Assembly: GCA_033980235.1 (NCBI GenBank)
Contig: CM067062.1
Location: forward strand, 19,769,203 to 19,833,202
DNA: 64,000 nt
Origin: Diadema setosum
Lineage: Eukaryota; Echinodermata; Echinoidea; Diadematoida; Diadematidae
Reading direction: 5' to 3'
The notes below the pieces were generated by a model. The model had not been told where the DNA came from, did not search any database, and worked only from the letters and a program-made list of their open reading frames with translations. Of this stretch, positions 1-10,723 are shown piece by piece. The stretch's first letter is position 1. Each line of letters begins with the position of its first letter. The position numbers and the translations under genes were made by a program.

Positions 1-395
1 AGTCCAAAGCCTTCCCACGTATACCATAATGTCGTAGCTTGTAAATCAGAATATCATGGTCAATTGTGTCGAAGGCCTTTGAAAAATCAAGAAAAACTCC
101 AATAGTGTGGGAGACATCATCTATAGCATGAGCAACTTTATGGATAAAAGTGAGTAAGGCATGGGTCGTACTGTGGTTTTTCCTAAAAACCAAACTGGGA
201 GTTACAAAAAACTTCACACTTTTCGAGAAATTTGTGTGTGCGTGTATATACCAACCTTTCAAGAAGTTTTGAAAATGAAGTTAACAAAGAAATAGGGCGA
301 TAATTTATCACAGATTCTTTTTGTCCTTTTTTAAAAATTGGTACAACTTTATAGCTATTTTCATTTTTTGTGGAACTATGCCAGTAGATAACGAT
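1..395 (-). mobile_element. LINE (non-LTR retrotransposon) reverse transcriptase fragment
   Basis: Read on the minus strand, this encodes the N-terminal part of a LINE reverse transcriptase. In order it shows VPIFKKGQKESV, NYRPISLLTSFSKLLE, a KNHSTTHALLTFIHK stretch and FLDFSKAFDTIDHDIL-YKLRHYGIRG. The last contains the first catalytic Asp block of jockey/CR1/L2-type RTs. The NYRPIS and KNHST blocks lie in different frames, so there is at least one frameshift and the copy is dead. It runs off the left edge. It lies downstream of the UNC93A-like exon at 1835-2908, probably inside an intron of that locus. Confidence 0.85.
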
Positions 396-1834
396 AAATT
401 AAAAATGTGTGTTAATGTGTGTTTAGTTAATAAACTAAACACAAATAATTATGATTGGAGGATATGAGTTTTCTTTTTGAATTGTTGTCAAAATGTAATT
501 GTGACCCTGCAATTCAGGCACCATAAAACCAGCAAAAAAGTCGCCAGGCATGGATTTTTAGTTAAGGCCAGATTCTGAAAGAGCAGGCTTTAAGCTTTAA
601 AATGATGCATAACTCACCAAATGGACTCCTGAACCTATCTAAATATTGAAAACAAAACACATACTCTGTTTACTGAGAAAAGAGGCTCTGAAGTATAGGG
701 TATATTCAAGCGTTTAATCTTGCTTAGCCGTTCTAGCTGTACGTGCAATGAAAGGGGGGGGGGGGAGTATGTGAAACTCAGCAGCATAAACAATAGAATT
801 AATCATGCTTTATCAACATATTCTATCCGTGAATAATACCAACTTTCAAAGCAGTAGCATTATTCTTCTCAGAAGTTATTAGAGTTGAAAGTAAAAAGTG
901 TGTAAAAGGTTTTTAAGAAATAAAAAGGGGACTCTAAAACACATCTAATCACACTATATTCTCTGAAAAAAAGTGTCGTAAAAAACTGCTAAAAACACAA
1001 GTTCTCATTTGTTTTATGATCCCAAACTTTACCATGATGTAGAGGAAGTCTTGCTCTTCCAGAAAATATGAAATACTCAAGATTGACTAGGTTGACCCAT
1101 CTCAGCTATTTTGAGTCGTGACACAAAATAACTGTGTGCAACTTTTTGTTGGTTTTGTGATGCACGGTCACAATTTTAGTCAAGAATTTGGACCGTGGTT
1201 AACGAGAAAGTTGTGAGAGCGTGGCATCATCAGCTAATTCAACGTCTTTGCTGTTCAAAGATGTCAAATTTTAAAATCCCATAACTTTCTCACTTAACGT
1301 AAGATATTGATACACTGTATGCCTTTATGTAACTCTGTTAATTTTTACTTTGATTGAATTGACGGTGTTAGATTGTGCTTTTAATTCCATGTCATCCTAA
1401 AACACGGATAATACAATGAGAAGTTGTAAGACAACGTGTATGAACAAGCCTAAAACGCGACTAATAGCCTTTTCGAGACCTTTTGAAAACTTTTTCGAGA
1501 CCGTTTGAACACTGTTTCAGAATGTCTAAAACTGAATACTATCTCGTGAATGATATCAGTTTTTCCTTTCTTTATCTACTGATTACAAGGGACTTCAAAT
1601 CAGCCCATAACATTTGAAGAGCTTTATTCTCATCAAATCAAATAGATATATTTTCCAATGAACACGTAATGATTTCTTTTTGGTAACATCGTATCTATAA
1701 GAAAAGCATAGTTGAAAATAGCGTTTAAAACCTGCTTGTGTTTAGAAATAACGTGCAATGATTCTGCTGCACAAGTGATGTTGCGTTACAAAGATTTTTT
1801 TTTTTTAAATCTATTGATATTGATATTCATGTAC
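396..1834. other. Non-coding stretch, probable intron of the left UNC93A-like locus
   Basis: AT-rich with no convincing exon. A G-run sits near 753-766 and a T-run at 1795-1806. I looked on the minus strand for the second UNC93A exon (the SFVSCTKGPGMVGY block of the paralogue) and did not find it. Either it lies beyond the left edge or it has been lost. Confidence 0.5.
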
Positions 1835-2908
1835 CTGTGTGAAATCTGCACTAATGAAAGCTTGCTCAGCGCCAGAATAGATTATGATGGGAATAAGAAG
1901 CAACAAGTACGGAGACCTCATGAGACGAACTGTAGATGTCAGGTGATCACACACGTGACTCCTCAGGGCCCCGTTATCCTGGTTACTCATCCGTGGGAGT
2001 CTGTCCAGGAGGAAAGTCAAGATAACCACTGCGAGGGGACCGATTCCAATGTAGATGGAGAGGAGAACGAACACCTGTTTGTCTGGAACATGTCCTCCCC
2101 CTTTTGGAATGATAATATTAAAATCGTTTCGTTGACCGCAGCTGTCATGCCCACAGTGATCCCCCGTTACAGCAGTCGACGTATCATGGAGGACAAGTGA
2201 AGAGATGAGGTTGCCCTATACCTGAGCTGACCGACAGAAACAGAAGAAGACGCCATTGAAGCGATTAATAACGGTTTCGGAAACGTCATCCGTTACATCG
2301 GCTAGTTGGATGGCTGATGTCGTTACGTACGTATTCGCTGCCGCCCAAAACGGCGATGCGGCAATACCCAGTAACCCTGCGGCAGGAATGAGTGTGTACA
2401 CCTCTGGGTAGAAATTGGTCGCTGTATACAAGGCGTAGAAGAAACAGCAAACCACAAGCGTCCGCTTTACACTTAAAAGCCACACAATCAATGGCGTTAC
2501 GAAACTCGATAGGATAAGTCCAACGTACAGAGCAAAGAGTGACGCCACGCCCAGCCCAGAACTAGAGTTGAGACTACTTTGTAAATTTGCCAGAGCGCCG
2601 AAGGCACTTATTATTAGCATGAATGTAACAGAGACAACTATTAGATTTTTCCAGTATCGTAGTGGACTAAATAATTGCGGGCCAGGAGGGCTGTTAGTTG
2701 AATTTTGCAACGTCCTAAACAACTTGCCAGACTTTGACGGACTGTCGCACCCCAGCAGCGACGACTGTTCATCGTTGGCCATCATGGACACCGAGACATC
2801 GCCGTTCATCATGGACTCCGAGACATCGCCGTTGATGTTTTGTGATTCTTCTGACAGTACAACACGATCGTCTAGATTAATGTCATCGGGTCTCGGACTG
2901 TACGACAT
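1835..2908 (-). pseudogene. UNC93A: UNC93A-like major facilitator protein, first coding exon with an in-frame stop
   Basis: The ATG at 2908 is preceded by an in-frame TGA 21 nt upstream, which fixes the start. The frame gives 230 residues: an acidic cytoplasmic N-terminus with the repeat NGDVSESMM/NGDVSVSMM, the LRYWKNL motif, a membrane segment and the UNC93 hallmark ANLQSSLN, then further hydrophobic segments. It stops at TAG (2216-2218). The intact paralogue at 10724-14410 has TGG (Trp220) here, in the context SAQV-W-GNLISSLV. Beyond the TAG the same frame stays open for 127 more codons, still UNC93-like (LLSIYIGIG, HVCDHLTST, EQAFISADFTQ), to a donor at 1835/1834 (CAG|GTAC) matching the paralogue's exon boundary. 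A single nonsense change therefore separates this from a coding exon. It may be a young pseudogene, a null allele or a sequencing error. Later exons are not seen in the window. Confidence 0.8.
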
Positions 2909-4311
2909 CTTCGGAAAGCCAATGGCTCAAATTGTCGACTCTATGGCAATGTCGCAGTTCTTGTAGCTGTGTGAAAAATGTTTTACTTCCACTCCACAAG
3001 CGTGTTACTTCCACAAGAGATTGGCGCGCGAACAGGTCAAGCGTAATGTGAAATATTATATGACCCGTTGGATAGATTATTAATGGTATACGCTAGTGAC
3101 CTTTGATCTGCAGAATCGACCCAAAGCACCATGATTTCAAAAGAAGATATCAAAGAAGAGTACACGAGCCTCATTGAGCGTATTATGAAAGCGGACGGAT
3201 TGATCCTCACGAAACAATTTGGTTGCGGAAACAAGACATAATATGCGAGAGACAAATAATTACCGTATAAGGACACCAGTTGATGGTGTGGTATGTCAAA
3301 TGGCTGCATGCACAGTGATTTCACAAGAAGACGTCCAAATAATTTTCCTATATCGGAGTTTTAGCACTATGAAATCACCGAGACATATCACAAAGTCGGC
3401 GTGGGATTAAGACATTGCACAAACTGAAAGAAAATTGTTGATCCACGCAAAAGCAACAGCAATGAGGGTGTAGTGGCATCAGGTCGCTGAAAAAATATCA
3501 GCAATGCTAAAGGCTTACGTTGCTGACATGAAGTGCACAATACACGTCGTTAGGCTTTGGGGTCACATTGTATATCTTTCATATACCATTCACATCTGCT
3601 GCGGTTCCGAGGGTAGACCAGATTTGTTCCAAATGGAAAAACATGAAGAAGATTTTCTCTTTTCTCTTTTTTTTTTTTTTTTTTGGGGGGGGGGGCGGTC
3701 CAAGTTAGGCAAACAAAATCAAAATACATACACAAATTATCTGCCTATATCATTTGCAGAATAGGAACAACATGAATAAGGGGTGAAGAATATCCCCTTG
3801 TGAAAGAGAACAAGCAGTTTTGAAATTGGGTGAAGTCTAATAATTAGTATGGAAGAACCAGAATATTGCTGCATGTATCATCACCCGTAAGTGTAGGACT
3901 ATAAAGAGACGCCCAGGGTTGGAAGAGGGAAATACAATAATAACACTCCTCACTTTCAAAACGGTTCTGAATTTTGCATCAGGTGGGGAAAATATCTTAG
4001 TCATTACATAAAACTCTTCATGCAAGCTGCACAAGACCTTTTACTATGTCAGGTGGTCGCAAGGGAATAATTAAAGGGAGAAAGCACTGTTACAGCATTC
4101 AATTATGCATATTATTCTTAAAAAGTTTCAAATCATATTCATTTTATAACACTGGAAAAGAGGTTTATCTCCTACATTTTTTCTTTCATATATTACACTT
4201 CTGTATCAATGTTGAAGTAGACTTGACTGAAGGTATATTAGTATTAGTATATTAGTAGTGTTAGAAAGGAATATGACAATGTCAGAAATATAGCCATAGA
4301 TTTTTAGTTAA
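2909..4311. other. Intergenic stretch upstream of the left UNC93A-like exon
   Basis: No exon with splice sites or a family resemblance is seen. It contains a T-run followed directly by a G-run at about 3668-3695. Short open frames on both strands have no recognisable content. The 5' UTR and promoter of the UNC93A-like locus may lie here but cannot be delimited. Confidence 0.4.
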
Positions 4312-4791
4312 CAGGGGCGGATCCAGGAATTCCGTGAAGGGGGGGGGGGTGCAACAAAAACTGGCGAACTTCCGGGTTAAATCAGATGACAAGCAAAAAA
4401 AAAAAAAAAGGAAAAGAAAAAGGCTTCAGCGCAATTTCCTGGTGCCACTGCAATCGAAAAAAATCAAAGGGGGCGCACGCGTCCCCTTTCATTTTTTTTT
4501 TATTTCTATTTCTCCCCTCCCGCCCGCGTGTTTTTTTTTTTTTTTAGACGGCACAGATTGGGGACCTTATCCCTAAACCTAACCCTAATCCTAATCCTAA
4601 CCCTAACCATCAAACCCTAACCCTAACCCTAACCCTAACCCTGACCCCAACCCTATCCCTAACCCTAACTCTAACCCTAACCATAAACCCTAACCCAACG
4701 TTTTTCCCATAGGTTTAACACGCGCCATGCCCCAATCTGTGCCGTCTTTAAAAAAAAACGCCTCCCGCCCCCACCCCCGGATCCGCCACTG
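4312..4791. mobile_element. hAT-like MITE with GGCGGATCC termini
   Basis: The left end reads CAGGGGCGGATCCAGGAATT and the right end, reverse-complemented, CAGTGGCGGATCCGGGGG. These are the CAG(G/T)GGCGGATC-type termini common in non-autonomous hAT elements. GTTAAC abuts both sides (4307-4312 and 4792-4797), consistent with an imperfect target-site duplication. A second inner inverted pair (ACGGCACAGATTGGGG near 4550 and CCCAATCTGTGCCGT near 4730) brackets a telomere-like core. No transposase is encoded. Confidence 0.65.
4566..4699. repeat. Interstitial telomere-like CCCTAA tract
   Basis: About 130 bp of imperfect CCCTAA hexamers, with variants such as CCTAAT and CCCTAT, in one direction. This is the complement of the TTAGGG animal telomere repeat. 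It is internal to the MITE at 4312-4791, so it is not a chromosome end. Confidence 0.85.
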
Positions 4792-4901
4792 GTTAACTCT
4801 GTGTAATCATTGGTGTCACAGGAATCGATGGACACTTCGACAATGTTCAAGTGAAGTATGCAGTCAAATTACCTCATTCGTTGTTTCATTGAACATTATA
4901 T

Positions 4902-5080
4902 AGATGATGACTGGCGGGGAAGGAACATACCGAATGTTCCACCAGAAGGGTTGGAAATGCTATGAGGGAGGTTATAAGTCCCGAGACGAAGTCGAAGGAC
5001 TTATAGCCTCCCGAAATAGCATTTCAAACCCTGAGGGTGGAACGTTTGGTACATGTTCCCGACAACAAAAGTCATCATCT
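4902..5080. repeat. Long foldback (hairpin) element
   Basis: AGATGATGAC at 4902-4911 pairs with GTCATCATCT at 5071-5080, and pairing continues inward with few interruptions (GGGGAAGGAACAT/ATGTTCCC, TTGGAAATGCTAT/ATAGCATTTC). The centre is GGTTATAAGTCC opposite GGACTTATAGCC. About 80 nt per arm could form a long stem. No coding content. It is either a MITE or a hairpin-RNA locus. Confidence 0.7.
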
Positions 5081-6364
5081 GTTATGTTATATGGGTTAGT
5101 CAAATGTGCTTTTTCACATTGTATGTATGGAATAGGCAAATTTATCCTATCGATTGCGTGAAAAATACGATCGTTCAATCGTTTGGTATCGTTTGTCATT
5201 GGTTACGTGAAAATGTTTTCCCATGGGAGAACATTACAAAAAAGTTCTGCCCATGGGCGAACATAACCAATGTGCCTCCATCACGTGACTGTGTTTAGCC
5301 AATCACTAACCGGTATTTGACTAACCCATTTAATATATTACATTAGACATTAGAGAGCTTTAGATTTGCGACGCGGACATTAAGAGGGGAAAATGGGCTA
5401 TGCGTTGTCTGAATTTAGCGCTCAAATCCGCACAAATTCAAGACGCAGAGAGCTAGCTATATTTGATGCCATTTTGACGAACGACATGTGAGGACGCTAC
5501 CAGTCTTCGCGAAATCTAAAGCTACTTTGCAACACGACGCAGGGAGAAAGGAGAGAATCGAATATCTAAAGGTGCCTACTATTACATCAATATTTGACAC
5601 AATACCCCGGGAACCGCGGTAACGATAATAGGGTAACTTCAAAGACTGGTGCAATGTAGTGAAATCATCTGACATAATTCATTGGATTTGATGACGTCGA
5701 TTCCTTTATCTCTACAATTCAACAGTGTTCAATCTAATGATATGCGACAATTATTGCTATTCAGTCTCCTCTCTCCCTCCTTTCAAGATTCAGAAAACAA
5801 GCATAATACTCTTTGATCACAATATTATTCTATACTCAATGATTGAACCCAGACACATAGCATACAGACGAACACACGCACATGTTTGACACAATTATAC
5901 ACAATACAATGCACATAACGGACTTAATCAAACACAAGGGACGCATCATGATAAGTTATATTGTCATTGGAAAATTTCTTAACTGGTTCCAATAAAGCTA
6001 TGCAAATTTTATAATACATAGTAACTCTGTGTGACAATCCCCTGTATGTAATTGTACACGTATATAGTGTCTGGTAGAAGGCATTTACATAATATTTTTA
6101 GATACCTTTTATATACTTTATGCAAAATATGTTAATACATTAATTAACAAAATAGACATCAAAATGAAAATTGTAACTGAAATTCGCATGAGTTCTACCC
6201 TGCACAATCGTCAATCACAATATTCCTAATGAGTATTTAATCTCATTTCATAATTCACGAAATAACACTTAAATTCAAATACATTCATTTGTTTGTATAT
6301 TGCTTACAGTTACATATACTTAATGAAAAATTTCGATTCCTACAAAATATGTAAAGGGATATTT
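5081..6364. other. Non-coding intergenic stretch
   Basis: Nothing recognisable as a gene. A small inverted motif (CCCATGGGAGAACAT and CCCATGGGCGAACAT) lies near 5220-5265. Confidence 0.4.
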
Positions 6365-6609
6365 TGAAGAGTTTTATCGCAAAACGAGCTAACTCCACTG
6401 TCGTCAAAATAAGACACTTGACACTAAAGTCTTGCATATAAAACAAAGAAGATAATAAGAAAATACGGAATATTTGTAATTATAACTTCAACTCCTTACT
6501 ATATTACATGTTGTGGGATATCACTAGAAAGGTTTTATTTTGCTCTGATGACCAACTTGTTTCAAAATGTCAAAATGGCACTTAGCCCATTTTGCGATAG
6601 AACTCTTCA
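6365..6609. mobile_element. 245-bp MITE, family also at 44320-44560
   Basis: The left terminus is TGAAGAGTTTTATCGCAAAA. The right terminus, reverse-complemented, is TGAAGAGTTCTATCGCAAAA, so the terminal inverted repeat is at least 20 bp. A second copy of nearly the same length occurs at 44320-44560 with the same termini. There is no open frame of note, so it is non-autonomous. Confidence 0.75.
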
Positions 6610-8055
6610 TTTGTTGAAATAAACCTGACGAGAAGCGTGTTCCTTATCTTCTGCCTTATACATGTATAATACTATGAAGTGTCTCGACAACTGCACCTTA
6701 TACTGACTATTAATGGTTTGAAAAAAAAAAAAAACTCCGCTTCTAGTCAAACATCAACTTTTAACTGGAAGACACGCAAGGACTGAAAATTGTAAGAGAT
6801 CAACCGCAAAGACTGAATACAAATGGTATAGCACTATAACTGCAAATATGAATGATACAAGCGTAAAGATTGTAGACAAAATACTATCGACAAGTACCTG
6901 AATCTCCTCAAGTATATTCCGAAGACAGCGTTAATACAACTAAAGGTACACATGTAGCTTTAATTTCAGTGCAATTATCCTGTATACAATGTACTACTCA
7001 TACAAATACCCATACACATTCAAGTAGAAGATCCATAGACCACATTCCACTTAATGGGAAAAAAAAGAGAGAAAGTATTATACATACATATTCCAGGTTC
7101 CATTTGGATACCATACGGTTTTAAGACACAAGGACGGACGGACAACGGATACATACACCTACATATTATGAATCTATAATATATACAGTTTTACATTTTT
7201 TGTCGGACTAATACATGTGGATGCATTATTTTGTAAACAATTTGAGTAAAGATATCAGGATACAAGGCTTTTCTGGCTAGTGATTAATTATGTCATTTCT
7301 TTTTGATTCACCGAGCATCACCTTAACTCATTCTTAATGTAGAAATGGGAAGGGGACAAGCTTGTTATGAACAAACAACTGAATCGACTAACGATTTATT
7401 TTGGTATTATACACCATTATCATCCATGCGTGATTTGTGGACACAACGTACGTTGAGATACTATTGACGATATTGTACTTAATGTCTCACGTTTGACAAA
7501 GTATAATATTAGTCAAAGTGACACACCATTAAACGTCCACAGATCATTATTCAATTCAAGGCGACGTATTTCTCTCTGCTCATTTTGGAGGCAATGAAAT
7601 AACAAAAATTTGTATTCTGCGCATCAAAAAATTTTAGAGTTGTAAAGACCATTCAATGACGATTTACATTTATAAGGGGGTGTATATGGCTGTACATGCT
7701 GAATTATCCGTCAAACGTTTATTGTTGAATGCACATCATCGGAAAGGTGAAGCGACGATATAATTACCTCAATGAATTTCTTTGACCAAAATCACTGTTT
7801 AAAAGACACTTTCAATGCAGGTGATTTACAGTATCTTACTTTTCATATCAAATCCAACGTCAGTGTAATTGTGTCAGTGTGCGAATCTGATTGAACTGAG
7901 GATATTATGTTCATTCTATTTTGATATGGTCAACTTCGACACTGAATGGCATTTCTTCCACATGAATTGTTGCAACTGATTGACAAATTCCCCTCCGACG
8001 TTAATAAGTATCTAATTAATAAGTATTTAGTAGTAGCCATGACAAAAGAAATCAT
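6610..8055. other. Non-coding intergenic stretch
   Basis: AT-rich, without exon-like frames, splice-site pairs or family motifs that I can support. A short A-run lies near 6720. Confidence 0.4.
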
Positions 8056-8200
8056 GGGCACATATACTCGGGCAGGATTCGAACCTTCGACCTCCTGATT
8101 ACCGGCCAGGCGTCTTATTCACTAGACCATCGACTCCATCGAGACGCCTGTCCTTTAAAGAGGTCGTAGATTCGAATCCTGCCCGAGCATGTATTTGCCC
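8056..8200. repeat. tRNA-like head-to-head palindrome (SINE-type remnant)
   Basis: On the minus strand 8067-8130 has an A-box-like TGGTCTAGTGAATAAG and a B-box GGTTCGAATCC followed by TGCCCGAG, with a possible GGT anticodon loop. On the plus strand 8137-8187 a second tRNA-like half ends GATTCGAATCCTGCCCGAG. The two halves meet head to head, so neither can form a proper acceptor stem. Flanks GGGCACATATA and TGTATTTGCCC extend the palindrome. It looks like inverted tRNA-derived SINE heads, not a working tRNA gene. Confidence 0.6.
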
Positions 8201-8204
8201 GTAT

Positions 8205-8205
<1 letters not shown>

Positions 8206-8243
<38 letters not shown>

Positions 8244-8263
8244 TGCGTGTGTGTGTGTGTGTG
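8206..8263. repeat. (TG)n microsatellite
   Basis: Nearly pure GT dinucleotides with one GCTTGC interruption, directly after the tRNA-like palindrome. Confidence 0.9.
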
Positions 8264-8554
8264 CACTACATATACACGTACTACTGTAGTTAACACCGAT
8301 TAATTCGGTGTTTATTATACGTCGATGAAGGGCAATTTGTTAATCAGTCGCAAACAAGACATCTCGACGCAAGAATTTCATTAATTTGAATAAATGAATT
8401 GTTTCTGAAGCGACTGCGCTAGGAAATCTAAGTTTTGTTCTTAATGATGAGTCAGGCTGAAAATTCGTCAACTTCAAGCAAAAAGTTACATGTGACAGTT
8501 CCGTTGTCCATATAGTTCAGACATATTCTTAAAACTTGACATTGGAGACTGAAT

Positions 8555-9480
8555 TAACGTGATTAAGTAAGGTTTTCGATACCATTGATCACGAAAACCT
8601 TCACTGAATAATTATGCTATCCATGAAAATTGCTGTCCCTTGGCTTAAAAGTTATTCATCTAATAGGCAAAAATTTGATTTTATTTACAATATTGTAATT
8701 AATCTTCATACATTATCCAATGTGGAACTCCTCAGGGATCCATACTTGCCCCGTATAAGTTTTGAAATATATGAATAATATCAATAGTCCAATTCTCAAT
8801 GTTTGCTGATGATATCTAGCTCTATTCTAGCCTCCCATGAAAATCTGAATCTCCCAGTTGACATATAAAATGTTGAATTAATCAAAATAGTGATATGTTG
8901 AAATGTAGCAAAAATGTCTTTGAAAACTAGCAAAATTAATGTTATGCAATTCTAAACTACAAACATTAACGTACATCTGCCGTTCCGTTATGAAAAAAAA
9001 AAAATTGAAGGTTATAATCATTGCACAAAATTCTTAGGCCTACACTTGTGACCAAATAACTTGGAATACAGTCAGCTACCCCCAATGGCAAAGGGAATAG
9101 GTATAATAAAATAAAGCATTTATTGCTGCAAATTTTCTCATTATGCTCTATAACAGTTTAATCCAAACATTTATGAATTTTATAAGAAAAAATATGGGGA
9201 AAGAGTTGCACATCTAAATACAACCATAATTTCTTCTTTTACAGAAGAAGTATATTATAACTTCTTTCATAGCCCCATAGCCCCGCCAATATTAACGCTT
9301 TATATTACTAGTCAAAATTCCCATTAGTATAAAATAATATTCTACGAACTGTTCAAGTGCACAAAATGTATAGTTCGCCTTTATGTAGAAATTCGTTTCT
9401 ATATAAACTTCCAATCTTACCAAAGGGCCGACACGTACTCAAAATAATATTTATTTGAATAGTCCCAATATTTAATACCG
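8555..9480 (+). mobile_element. Degenerate LINE reverse transcriptase remnant
   Basis: Conserved RT blocks appear in order but in shifting frames on the plus strand. They are KVFDTIDHENL (first Asp block), CGTPQGSILAP (PQG block), MFADDI (catalytic ADD), AKMSLKTSKINVMQF, TKFLGLHL, and a C-terminal YSSPLCRNSFLYKLPILPK. Many stops and frameshifts show it is long dead. The order and spacing match jockey/CR1/L2-type LINEs. Ends are approximate. Confidence 0.7.
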
Positions 9481-10723
9481 TATAGGTCATAATAGTTATT
9501 CCCCTAGACATCATGAGCTAGGAATGTGAAATGCCATCTCGATTGTGTTTGAAGCTCCTTGATTATATATAGCAATTGTCACTCCCAAACCCCTTCAAAA
9601 GAAAATGAAAGATAAACTTATATGTCAATACCGTAAAGCGTTATAAAAGTCATTAAAAAGTACAAATTGTACTATAACTATAGTCAATAATATCAATGAT
9701 AGTTATGATTAGTTTTGCGAGCCCAATAATAAACCAGAATATAGTACTGACCACATTATGATACGCTGTACTGTCCAACACTTACCTTTGGCAAATCGGA
9801 TAGGCTAATGACTAATATCATTCTTTCGTCTGATTTCATTAATAAACTTGCTCTTTATTCAAGTTTATTGAGGCCATCGTTCACCCCCCCCCCCCTTCCC
9901 CACCCCAGCACCGATCCATATTTCTCGTATTCCGCAGATTAACTGATGTTTACAATGCATTTTTCACTAGGCAGGTCAAATAACTTTGATTTTTTTTTTG
10001 ACAGCCCTGCGACAAGTTTTACTCTATTACACAAGAAATAAAGATATTTTCAACAGTGTCATCATAGATATACGATTTGTTATTTTACATAATTTGCTTG
10101 GGAAAAAATCGACCAGCGGTATATTATAACTTTCATGTAGGCCTATGTCTTTCAATGAATTATCGTATACTTCGTATATGCATTATGCATTTACAGTGTA
10201 TATTTTTTATCTTTATAATTACTGTATTTTCTTTCGACTTTTGTATAATGAAAAAGTTGAAGAAATAAATTAACTGAACTCTGTTGAACTGAAGTCAGTG
10301 CTACAGTTTGTCATTTGACAGTAGCTGGGTTTTTTTTTTCTTTGAAAATAAAATCGTACATGTAAAAAATCAATAATGGAAGCTGTCTAAACGCAACAAA
10401 TATCAAAATTAGTTTAACAAAGGTCAATATCATCGTGTTTGATGAGATATAATAAACTGTTAATCATCTAACATTTCAACCATCCTAATGGGAACAATAT
10501 TCTTCGGGTTGTTTTTGCATGACTATGTTTATATACTGCACTTGTGCTCATTATGCAATTTCCTATTGAAACTTCAAAACAAAACACTGAGACTGCACAT
10601 ACTCCCCATGCAAATGTACTCTCCGTTACGTCTCCTGCACCAACGAAAGCTGAAATGAAGTCGTCTACACTCATTGCAATGCATGCCGTAAAACGTGTCT
10701 CTTTCAGTATCCACAGCGCTAGT
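9481..10723. other. Downstream flank of the UNC93A-like gene
   Basis: AT-rich and presumably includes its 3' UTR. A C-run lies near 9885-9894 and T-runs near 9989 and 10330. On the minus strand AATAAA-type signals occur near 9866 and 9854, about 860 nt past the stop, too far to assign firmly. No other gene is seen. Confidence 0.4.

Noticed and set aside
3037..3324. 95-codon minus-strand frame upstream of the UNC93A-like exon
   Set aside because: No family resemblance, and in-frame stops separate it from the UNC93A start.
4566..4699. Telomere-like tract as a possible chromosome end
   Set aside because: It is imperfect, short, flanked by inverted repeats of a MITE and by ordinary sequence on both sides.
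8067..8130. Functional tRNA gene on the minus strand
   Set aside because: A- and B-boxes are present, but the 5' side cannot pair with the 3' acceptor arm, and the sequence is fused to an inverted second half.
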